Shown: one piece after another, positions 1-9,042 of the stretch
Layout: each line of letters opens with the position of its first letter
Position numbering within the stretch: position 1 is the first letter of the stretch
The notes under the pieces: model-generated
What the model saw: only the letters and a program-made list of their open reading frames with translations
Told to the model about the DNA's origin: nothing
Database searches by the model: none
Position numbers and translations under genes: made by a program
Assembly (NCBI GenBank): GCA_948567375.1
Contig: OX419755.1
Span: 69,382,944 to 69,446,943 of the forward strand
DNA from: Lunularia cruciata
Taxonomy: Eukaryota; Streptophyta; Marchantiopsida; Lunulariales; Lunulariaceae
Direction of reading: 5' to 3'
DNA: 64,000 nt

Positions 1-4
1 GGTT

Positions 5-709
5 GTGACTTGTGGTTGTGACTTGGTGGTTTGGGTTTGCTGTTGTGGTTACTTTGTCACGATGGAGTTCTTTGGAGATCCCAGAGGAGTTAGCCCTACA
101 GTACGTAGTGGGTTTACTCGGAGTGGTACTTGGTATCAACCTGTATCTCAGGTCCTAGTGAGGGAGGAGATTGACTCTGAGTTGGAGTTTGACACAAGAG
201 CTTATTCAGTTGAGAGTGCACTTGGTGTGTCCACACCGTTGTTGTGGGACATGGATGAGATTTATGGGGCCTCCAAAGGCCCTAGGCGTTACTCTGGTAC
301 AGTGGGTACCATTGAGTTGGATGACTTCATCCAAGAGTTCAATAGTTGGTGTGATCTGTAGTAGATGCGGAACCCGACTTTGTTCACACCCTTCATGGCA
401 TGGAAGAGCTTGTTTCAACATCTGGAGGGTCTGCCGATGGATGACTATCATGAGTTCAGGAGAGCTCATTTGGAGGAGATCAAGTTATGGAGACAATATT
501 GGTCTCCAAACTATGTCTCTATCACTTCAGGTTCAGTGGCCAGGAGTAGATTGGCTGTACCCACGAGTTCTAGCTCAAGTAGTGTTGGTGGAGCTAGTGG
601 AGGTGCACTAGCTAGAAATAGTGCTACTACGAGTGGAGGTACCGCTGCAGGAGGTGGTGTGGTACCGGGGTTTAACCCCATGGTGGAGTTCTCCCTGTGT
701 TTGAGGTAG
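5..709 (+). pseudogene. Element A gag-like region
   Basis: This is a fossil coding region ahead of the methyltransferase and pol of element A. It gives two long stretches of plausible protein, the second with an aromatic- and charge-rich segment (TPFMAWKSLFQHLEGL near its start) followed by a low-complexity Ser/Gly/Ala tail. Position and composition suit a capsid-type gag protein. No zinc knuckle is visible. The gag assignment rests mainly on position, so it is an inference. The region ends shortly before an inserted family-C LTR fragment. Confidence 0.45.
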
Positions 710-729
710 AATCACTAGGGAGTACGGAC

Positions 730-1145
730 TGTGAGCCGGCTTGTCTCTCACTCAGGATGAACCTCTGATGGCTATTATGGTAGCGCACCATGGACTAAGA
801 AGGCAAGGAACCCGAACTCCATCATACTCCTCCAAGGCTAACACTCCAAGAATTAAGACATTGCTCACTAGAGAACTCAATGAGAGAGAGATAGTTGCAA
901 AATGAAAGGATGATGAGTACCTCCTCACCCCTTGCTTATATACTTGTGAAAAAGTTATAGACCAAAGTTACTAATTACCGTAGTAACTCAAGTTACTAGA
1001 CTAAAAGTCAAGTAAAGTCAAAAAGTAGAAAGGAATATCCATTCACATGGGCATATTCCCCTAAGCATGTGATCTTATCTTGACCCAACCACTAAGTCAA
1101 GGATTCCTTCACATGGGCTATCCTTGGACTAAAGAAGAATCCACA
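730..1145 (-). repeat. Family-C LTR fragment inside element A
   Basis: The sequence starts with TGTGAGCCGG, the inverted end of the family-C LTR, and follows the 679-bp LTRs at 8316 and 14934 closely to about 1140, where similarity stops. It covers about 60% of an LTR. Compared with the young LTRs it carries about 12 extra bases near 1060, as does the older fragment at 57418, so it belongs to an older subfamily. The four bases just before it are GGAC, the same target bases seen at the complete copies. It separates the gag-like region of element A from its methyltransferase domain. Confidence 0.85.
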
Positions 1146-1274
1146 CACTTAGCCTATTGGTATCCGGAGTTATTACCAATGTCAGCAGTCAGAGGTTACC
1201 AAAAGACCCTACCATGAGACATTTCCTTACTGGGGGCGCATGACCTAGAGAGACATGGGCCTATTCACTTGGTG

Positions 1275-1959
1275 ATTTTTGGATGGCCATGTTAGGGACA
1301 TACACGTGATGGTAGAGGATTGGGTCTTCAAGATCCTCATTCTGGTGTGTTTTGGGAGATGGTACGGATACTACAACATCTCCAGGTTCATCAGTCTATT
1401 TCTCCAGCTTACCTTTTGGAGAACGTTCCTTTGATGGGTGATTCTTGCACTAGAGTGGTGGCGAGTACACATCAGGTCCATTCTTGGATGGGACTTGCTG
1501 TATTGTTAGATGCAGCTAGAGTGGGATCACGGGCTCATCGTCTTCGTCTTTGGTGGACGAATCTCTTACCCAGAGAGGTTCTACAACGCGCTTATGATGG
1601 GATTCAACAACTTGACCACATCCTTATTGATGATATCTTGGATGTTGGGTGTCAGTCTCAAACACTGGTAGTGGCTGATAGGTCACCTATGGCAGTGGTG
1701 AACCTAGTTGGACAGCCTAGAGCTGCATTTCCCACACTCATGAGTTTCCCAGGCTTTCATGCTTTTTGAGAAGGAGGACCTGGACTTGTTTGGGACTCAG
1801 TTACAGTAGTTGGTGGAGCCCAACGTTGATGAGAGAGAGCGGGTGATGGGTTTTTGCACCGGTATTACCGCTATTCTAGCAGTGTCAGAGGCATCCAGGC
1901 ATCAAGTGTTAGGTCAGGCTATGGACCTGAACTGTTTGACCTGGATTGTGAGCCTTAGC
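1275..1959 (+). pseudogene. C5-cytosine DNA methyltransferase domain within element A
   Basis: This is a fossil of a SAM-dependent C5-cytosine DNA methyltransferase, the class that methylates cytosine in DNA through a catalytic cysteine. Visible landmarks in family order are a Gly-Trp-Pro-Cys stretch at 1281-1292 matching motif IV (catalytic PC), a DPHSGVFWEMVRIL helix typical of the segment after motif IV, Leu-Glu-Asn-Val at 1416-1427 matching motif VI (ENV), SRAHRLRLWW matching the Arg-rich motif VIII, then ERERVMGF and LGQAMDL matching motifs IX and X. Motifs I-III (SAM-binding FxGxG) are not seen; the sequence upstream is unassigned or replaced by an LTR fragment. It lies between gag-like sequence and RT on the same strand, so it reads as part of the retrotransposon. 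The subfamily (DNMT3/DRM, CMT or bacterial-like) is undetermined. Confidence 0.8.
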
Positions 1960-2073
1960 TTGCCAGAGCAGCGTAGGATGCACTTGATAGGCATCACCAC
2001 TCGGACACTTGTGAGCCCTGTGCCTATCAAGATGATTCAGGCACATGCTAGGGGCGATGGACCGAGTGGACAT

Positions 2074-2163
2074 GGTATTCTTGGGACACATCCAATAGCT
2101 ACTAGGGAGAGCGGTCTACTTGGAGTCCATCCAGGTGAGCGTGGGCTACTTGGATTACACCCT
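2074..2163 (+). repeat. Short protein repeat G(I/L)LGxHP, three units
   Basis: Between the methyltransferase and RT of element A the translation shows GILGTHP, GLLGVHP and GLLGLHP within 30 residues. Such spaced short repeats suggest a flexible linker. A retroviral-type protease would be expected in this interval, but no Asp-Ser/Thr-Gly motif was found. Confidence 0.5.
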
Positions 2164-2329
2164 TGATCCACATGGGATGTAGCTAGAGGACGTGTGGAGC
2201 TTGCAGCCAGAGTGGAAGGAGTTTTTCACACAGAGGTTGGGACCTCTAGTGGTCGGGAGCATGACACTATTGCTCCCAAGGGCCCAGTGTAGCAGCTAGT
2301 CAGTACGTCTTCCACTCTTACTATAGTTA

Positions 2330-5294
2330 CAGAGGATACCTGGGAGCCAAATCTTGGACCCAAGCTTACTAGAGAGGAAAGACAGAGGGTTTGGAGGTTC
2401 TTGAGGAGCCACACGAGTTGTTTCGCCTTCAATATGAAGGCTTTGGGTGCTCTAAAGGGACTTGGTATACGGATTGAGCTGACTAGCGACACACCAGTTT
2501 TCCGACATCCTTATCGATATAGTGATATGGAGAGGACATTGATTTAGAGCCGGAGTACTGACCTTTTTGAGGCTGGTTTGGTGGAGATTTCACATGGAGA
2601 GTATGCATTAGCGATGCCAGCCAAGAAGGATATGCATGGCAACTATACATACAGTGATGCCATCCAAGAAGGATATGCATTGCAACTATACAGATAGGCG
2701 GATGTGTGGAGATTACCGTCCTATCAACCAACAAACCAGGGCTGATAGGTATGCCATGCCTACACCGGAGGAGATTTTTGATGCGATTGGGCATGCAAAG
2801 ATCTTTAGTACTTTGGATCTTGGAGCGGGATATCATCAATTGCCGATCAAGGAGGAGGATAAGCCCAAGATAACATTTTAGGCTATTGATCCTCACGGCA
2901 AGGATGTGTTATATTAGTGGAGGTTCTTACCATTTGGGTTAAAGAATGCTCTTGCTGAGTTCCAGAGGGTCATGGATAGGATCCTAGCTGGATTGGATTT
3001 TGCTCAGTGCTATATTGATGACAATTTGGTTTATAGCACTACTGTGGAGGAGCATGATAGTTGTTGGAGGTGTTTGAGAGGTTGAGATCTCATGGACTCA
3101 AATTACATCTTGGGAAGTGTAGGTTCTTCTACGAGCAAGATGAGTATTTGGGTCACACTATCTACCTCGGAGGACTTGGTGTTCAGCAGACCAAGGTGGA
3201 GGCTATTGCACGTATTCCTTGACCTACGGATGTGAGCAGAGTGCGAGCATTCCTTGGGTTGGCAAACTTCTATTGCCGTTATGTTAGAGGATTTAGTGCC
3301 ATTGCCAAGGCCTTGACGAAGCTGACCAAGCTTACACATGAGTGGTGTTGGGGAGATGAGGATGAGAGAGCTTTTGTAGAGCTCAAGGAGAGGTTGACAT
3401 CTACTCCTATTTTGAGGAGACCGATCAGGGGACAACCATTTCAAGTTCATACTGATTGGAGTATGTTGGGGCTTGGAGTGGTGCTCACCCAGCATGATGA
3501 TGAGAAGGAGTTTGTGGTAGCCTATGCTAGTCGCTCCAACAATTCAGCGGAGGCAAAGTATAGTTCATATGAGGGAGAGTGCTTGGCAACAGTTTGGGTA
3601 GTAGCACATTTCCGATGTTACCTATTTGGTAACCCCTTCACTCTCATCATTGATCATCAGCCGCTGAAGTGGTTGATGGAGTCCGACAAGCTTTTAGGGA
3701 AGCTTGCACAATGGGCTCTAATTTTATAGGAGTATGATTTCATGGTTGTTCACAGACCCGGAGTGGTGAACCGTGATGCAGATGGGTTGAGTAGAAACCC
3801 ATGTCCCAACCAGTAGGATCAGACCGGAGCACGTTGGCATGGTGAGACAGATGAGGAGATGGTGCCAGGTTGGCATGCATTGGCCTTTCTATGTATATTT
3901 GCAGAGGCTTTGGTGGTATCTCTCTTAGCGCATACAAGAGGAGTTATTGAGGTCACAGATCCAAAGAGTGAAGATATTAGTACAGTTTAGCGAGACATTC
4001 ATGATGATGTCTTAGTGATGGACTATCTTTGCACTGGTGTTGTGGGTGGCATAGTTGGGGCCAAGGAGAGAGACCGTGTTCTTCAACAAGCCAAACGGTT
4101 CAGATTTGAAGGTAGACACTTTTTGCGTGTATGGGAGGATGGTAGAGTGCGACTAGTACCACTTCCATCATAGAGACCACAGTTCGTCCGTCATGCTCAT
4201 GAGCAGCTAGGACATTTTGGAGTAAAGCGTACATATAGCTTACTCCAGAGTCATTATTGGTGGTGCGGTATGCAGACCGAGGTACAACAGTTTGTTGCAA
4301 GATGTGTGGTTTGTGACCAAGTTAGAGCATCATTCAATGCTCCTATGCCACAGTTACACCCATTACCTATCATGGGATTGGGTTACCGTTGGAGTTTGGA
4401 CTTTGCCGGACCTTTACCACTGATTGTGAGACATCATCAGTACATTTTGGTGATGGTGGAGCACTTCTCCAAGTGGATTGAGTTGGTGGCACTTCCTGAC
4501 AAGTGTAGTGAAGGGACAACTTACTTGTTCTTGGATCGAGTTCTTAGTCATTTTGGTGCACCAACTAAGGTTTTGACTGATCATGGTATAGAGTTCTTAG
4601 GGGAGTTTCAGGTCTTGTGTGACAAGGCTTTGATTGATCATCGTACTACATCCCAAGATCACCCTAAGGTAGATGGCTTAGCAGAGAGAGTGGTTTAGAC
4701 GGTGAAGAGAGGATTGCAAAAGTATGGTTTGCAGAGAGGCCACTTGGGAGATTGGATCTCCAATTACTTTGGTTGGCCATGGGCTATCGGTTCAGCCGGC
4801 AAGCCTCCTTAGCATCCTTCTCTCCATACTTTCTACTCTATGGACAAGATCCAGATTTACCTTCAGCTATTCATCAAGATGCTACTATAGTTTTGGACTT
4901 GGATGACCCCGATGTATGGATGAGCGCATGTTCTCAGCGGGTAGAGATCTTTTGGAGAGTGATGCTGATGGCCTTTGAGAACTTGGTGATTGCTCAACAT
5001 AGAGATACTTTACGCTATGCTACCATTCGAGGAAGAGGTTATAGACCTTTGATCCGTTGATTTCATCCAGGCGATTATGTATATCTATAGCAGACAGCAC
5101 CAACGACACTTGATGTTTCTACAGGCCGCACTATCTTGAGAGTGCGTGAGGTTTTGCCATCTGGAGTCCTTGTGTTAGAAGGACGTGATGGTGTTGTTTG
5201 GAAGGATCATGTGCGCAATTGTGCGCCATGCCACCTCCCAAACATTGATGGTACTATGGACCCAAGCTTGGCACTTGTACGTGCATGCTTGAGG
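2330..5294 (+). pseudogene. Element A pol: reverse transcriptase, RNase H, integrase
   Basis: This is fossil pol of Ty3/gypsy type. RT is recognised from MCGDYRPINQQT and FSTLDLGAGYHQLPI (about 2700-2850) and a YIDD catalytic box near 3010. RNase H (about 3410-3790) shows the HTDWS, YASRSNNSAEAKYSSYEGE and DHQPLKWL blocks. Integrase shows the His/Cys zinc-binding segment around 4190-4320 (CVVCDQV), then a core with WSLDFAGPLP, VLTDHGIEFLG and DGLAERV at about 4390-4690. The C-terminal part continues to about 5060 and then into a domain carrying a PHD finger. It is broken at several points. I am sure of the Ty3/gypsy type from domain order and motifs. Confidence 0.9.
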
Positions 5295-5434
5295 TGTATG
5301 TTATGTGGCTCTTCTGGTGGAGCTTCTACTATGTTAGTGTGTGATAGCTGTTCAAGAGGATGTCATATGGCATGTATGACTCCTCCCCTCACGGTGGTTC
5401 CTCAAGGACAATGGTTATGTCCTAGATGTACTTG
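5136..5434 (+). pseudogene. PHD finger at the C-terminal end of element A pol
   Basis: The 99-residue reading frame contains a canonical C4HC3 PHD zinc finger: Cys54, Cys57, Cys69, Cys72, His77, Cys80, Cys95, Cys98, with the usual Trp two residues before the last Cys pair (QWLCPRC). PHD fingers usually bind histone H3 N-terminal tails according to Lys4 methylation. The residues before it (VREVLPSGVLVLEGRDG) look like the tail of an integrase C-terminal domain, so the finger sits where chromoviruses carry a chromodomain. A targeting role in integration is an inference from that position. It ends just before the polypurine tract and LTR. Confidence 0.85.
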
Positions 5435-5590
5435 ACCTATAGCTAGTTCATTCTTTATATGGTATAGATTGCAGACAGGCAACCAACGATGGGGCTCCAT
5501 AGCACCCGGCCTTTTGATCTTTGCCCATTAGAGAGTATACCATATACTTAGAGTAGATGGCTATTTGGAGTTAGAGAGACCTAACCGCCA

Positions 5591-5604
5591 GCTAGGGGGG
5601 CGAT
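5591..5604 (+). promoter_or_regulatory. Polypurine tract of element A
   Basis: A run of six G residues in GCTAGGGGGGCGAT lies immediately before the LTR start TGTGGCACC. This is the expected place and composition for the plus-strand primer of an LTR retrotransposon. Confidence 0.65.
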
Positions 5605-6107
5605 TGTGGCACCTTAGAGTCTATGTATGACTTATGTGTGAGTTGTGCTTCTATAGTGTATGATGTTGACAGTGATGTATGTTGTGTAGCAATGTATATA
5701 TGCACGATAGCTGTCATGCCATTTGTAGTTCCACATCTAGATGCTCAGACACTAAAGTTCTAGTGATTGTAGTTAGAGTTATTTCAGCAGTTTCTCAGAG
5801 ACTACTTTCTGCAGTCAGATTTTGTGTTTGGGGTACTAACTTCATGGTGGGGCTCACTGTCACTTTGCACCGTTTGCACCATCGAGTGTGCCATCAGCAA
5901 GACCGTTAGGGTTTCAGAGCTAGCTCGAGTCCAGGGGGTATAGTTTCAAAGTGAGCTCCAGAGAGCTCACTTCTCTGATGTTGAGCCTTCGAGTTCTTGG
6001 CTATGGTGGACAGAGGCCGACGAATGTCACATGGATTCTCTATGCTTGAGTGGGTGTGGCTTGATTGTAATTAGTGCCTAGTTGTTGGCAATTTATAGAG
6101 TGACAGA
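5605..6107 (+). repeat. Element A 3' LTR, first part
   Basis: It begins TGTGGCACC directly after the purine tract. The first 110 bp recur at 17162 with few differences, which supports the LTR start. The LTR is interrupted at 6107 by unit F, which is flanked by ACAGA on both sides, and it resumes at 17104. Confidence 0.75.
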
Positions 6108-6753
6108 TGTGGTACCCACATTTTTTGTTTTTTATGGTTAGTAGGGTTTAAGAGACAAAGTAAGCACGGAAAAGTCAAATTGTGGACAAAGAAGAGGCAA
6201 AAGTAACTTCGGAGGCAAGCCAAAGAAGCTGACATTGGATCCGATGATGGAGGTACTTGGAAGAGGAGTACACCGGAAACAGGCCAAAGATCATTGTCTT
6301 TAGGTTGAAAAATGTAGGAATGATGAAGACCGTTTAACAACCTCTGTACGTGGCAAGAAAGTACATTTCAAGAAATGGCGGGGGCAGAAGAAGCATGTCT
6401 TGACAGTGACCAAGAGTGCACGCAGAAGAGAGAAATTCACAGACTAAATCGACTGAAGAATGATTGTGATTTGGGGCAATATAAAATTGCAACTGCGCAG
6501 GGGGAAGTTGAATTCGGTGAGTAAATTTCCAATTCCTTTGAGTAGTCATCCTGCAAGAATGCGTGTTCGGAAGCCCGTCAAGAGTGAAATTTTCCAAAAC
6601 CCTGAAGGAGTTAGAGTGTCTCGTCCAAGAGAGGGGCTGATCTTCCAACAGCGTAGAACGAGAGAACAAATCATGGCAAAGAAGGTGGCCAATGCGCTGG
6701 CAGTGAGAGGTTTTGCAATTTGAGGAGTAGATGTAGTAGCTAGGATCAAAGTC

Positions 6754-7805
6754 TTGGTTAGACTTCATATCACCTTTTTAGCATGGAATTGGAATTTCAG
6801 TTTCCCAGGAGTGATGGCAGAGATCACTGCCAGTAATTGTGAAGAGGCAAAGAAGAGAGGCAATCCGGCTCGATGGACTGAGTTGGATTGGAAGTTAGTC
6901 CTGGGGAGAGAAGCAGGAGAGCCAATAGGGATCACCTTTTATCGGAAGTGTGATGCTGCAGAGGAGACGGTGGAGATTTGCAATTCGTTTCTCGCTCCGA
7001 GAACTACAAATGGTTACAAGGTGGAATCTTATCGGGACCCGATCCAAAGAAGTATCATGGGGGCGATGATGGCCATGTTCAAGTCGGAGCGAACAACGTA
7101 CGTAACCATGCAACAGGCAGTCTTCTTCCATCAGATGTTTGCAGGAGTACCCCCGTGAATTGGGCAAAGTGTTTCCATCACCAAACAAGGCAGATGGTGG
7201 TGAATTGGAGAACGGGCTTGCCACCGCATTATTTCACACCGTTTGCGGCTCATTTCTACTTCGGGCTGAACTTATTGTCCAAAGACGAGCGTCATTGTAT
7301 GGTCTCACACATGCACCCCGATTTGAGGCGGGAAGCAGATGAAGAGGAGCGACAGTATATGCTTCATCTACAAGAAAATGACAAAAACTTTGCAAGGACG
7401 GGACAGTGGAAGATCAAAGATGTTGCCAGTCCAAAGACAAAGAAGCAAAGTAAACCCAAAGAAGCCAAATCATCACCCATCCCACGCAAGACTCGGAGGC
7501 TGCTGTTGAAGACTGCTAAAATTATAAGAGGGGCATCATTGGAGTCGGAGTCTGATGAAGCAACTGAGTCGCAAGAAGAAGACTCGGAAGAAGAAGAGCT
7601 CACCTTGAAAAGTGAGGAGTATGGGAGCGACAGTGAAGGTGAACCCAAAGTTCTGCAATCTGTGGTGGTAAGTGAGGCTGGTGAGGCAATGATGGAGAAC
7701 AAGCCAAAACCCAAAGCAAAGAAGGAGTATCCCGCGGGGCCGAGTTCAAGAGGCCAAGACGAAGATAGTGTCAACACTATGAAGATACAAAGATCGCAAC
7801 TTTGA
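6754..7805 (+). pseudogene. Unit F coding region, N-terminal and acidic part (unrecognised)
   Basis: I do not recognise this protein. Two overlapping long reading frames give a globular-looking N-terminal part rich in Trp, His and Phe (for example NWRTGLPPHYFTPFAAHFYF), then a Lys/Pro-rich segment and a very acidic stretch with ESEEDSEEEEL-like composition near 7540-7640. The order globular, basic-acidic linker, coiled coil continues into the next segment. It resembles the accessory proteins of large plant retroelements only in general architecture. No catalytic motif, zinc finger or transmembrane segment is visible. Confidence 0.4.
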
Positions 7806-7952
7806 ATGAAGGAGCCGATGACGCGGGAGAAGACTCCAAACGAAGGTGGCGATGAAGAAGAAAATTTTGGCGGGATAACATATTTGACAAGGGTGGTCAC
7901 ACCTTTGCTCGAGCTATTGAAAGAACATCGTATGGGAATTGCCCAAGATTGA

Positions 7953-8315
7953 GTGAAAGGGATGAATGAGCTGAAAGTGGTGAAGCATCTGTTGAAGGAA
8001 GTGCAGGAGTTGCAGGAGCATCAAATCCAAAGAAGTGCGGAAATTGAAGATCTTTGGAGGGAGGAAGACTTGAGGAAGAAAATGCTGAGCGTGCTACAAG
8101 GGAGTTGCGCAGAGAAGGAGAAAGACCTGCAAAAGCAAGCCGGAGAGTTGAAGGAGCAGGCAATGTGGCTCAGCAAGATGCAAGAGGAAGTGAGTAATGT
8201 GCACGTCAAGAATGTTCATCTGAAGGCGATGACCATCGTGATGGAGCAAGAGTTGGACAGCTTGAAGAAGAGTGCCACAGCAAAAGATCAAGCATGGCAA
8301 AGGGAATTGGCGTCC
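7953..8315 (+). pseudogene. Unit F coiled-coil segment, first part
   Basis: The translation is rich in Glu, Lys, Leu and Gln with heptad-like spacing (LLKEVQELQEHQIQRSAEIE), typical of a long coiled coil. Element C1 is inserted here, and coiled-coil sequence resumes on its far side at 15613. Function is unknown; coiled coils usually serve oligomerisation. Confidence 0.5.
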
Positions 8316-8994
8316 TGTGAGCCGGCCTGTCTCTCACTCAGGATGAACCTCTGATGGCTATTATGGTAGCGCACCATGGACTAAGAAGGCAAGGAACCCC
8401 AACTCCATCATACTCCTCCAAGGCTAACACTCCAAGACTCAAGACATTGCTCACTAGAGAACTCAATGAGAGAGAGATAGTTGCAAATGAAAGGATGATG
8501 AGTACCTCCTCACCCCTTGTTTATATACTTGTGAAATAGTTACGTACCAAAGTTACTAATTACCGTAGTAACTCAAGTTACTAGACTAAAAGTCAAGTAA
8601 AGTCAAAAAGTAGAAAGGAATATCCATTCATATGGGCATATTCCCCTTATCTTGACCCAACCACTAAAGCAAGGATTCCTTCACATGGGGTATCCTTGGA
8701 CTAAAGAAGAATCCAAAACAAAAAGGCTTGCGGGCCCAAGAGTTCTCAACTCTTTCCCCAAAGCCAAACACCTAGGAATAATACCAAGTCAACACACTAA
8801 AATCCAAAATAGTGGTGCTCATCTTTTCTACTTCCTCTAAAGTAAGGTCCCATCTATCTTAGCTATGACTAACTTTAGCTAACCATGACTAATATAGAAC
8901 CATCCTTTATCTCTATATAAATAATATCTCTTAAGTACTTGTAATACCAAGCTAAATATCACAATACCACACACATGCACAAATGGGTGTTACA
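8316..8994 (-). repeat. C1 3' LTR
   Basis: It is a 679-bp terminal repeat with TG...CA ends, 677 of 679 positions identical to the copy at 14934-15612. It is the 3' LTR because the element reads on the - strand and the purine tract (read here as TTTACCCCCGGACT) lies just inside it at 8995. Confidence 0.95.
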
Positions 8995-9042
8995 TTTACC
9001 CCCGGACTAAGTTTTCACTTTGTCCTCAAAGTGAAGGTCTCT

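Larger units (their letters stand above)
1..6107 (+). mobile_element. Element A: Ty3/gypsy relic with a cytosine methyltransferase and a PHD finger
   Basis: This is an LTR retrotransposon fossil whose 5' end lies outside the window. Parts in order are a gag-like region, a C5-cytosine DNA methyltransferase domain, reverse transcriptase, RNase H, integrase, a PHD finger, a purine tract and the first 503 bp of an LTR. The pol order RT-RNase H-integrase places it in Ty3/gypsy. A family-C LTR fragment lies between gag and the methyltransferase, and unit F has split the LTR, whose remainder resumes at 17104. It is heavily broken, at roughly ten or more points. Age cannot be read from an LTR pair, but the decay and the insertions into it show it is old. 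I could not recognise an aspartic protease. The Ty3/gypsy call is firm; the lineage within the superfamily is not known. Confidence 0.85.

Noticed and set aside
1275-1959. Methyltransferase as a host gene (DRM, CMT or MET type)
   Set aside because: It lies between gag-like and RT sequence on the same strand, with no introns, chromodomain, BAH or UBA parts of the plant host enzymes in view.
8354-8539. Repeated short frames beginning MAIMVAHHGL and MTQPLKQGF in several places
   Set aside because: They recur only because they lie in family-C LTR copies, mostly in the antisense direction. They are non-coding by-products.
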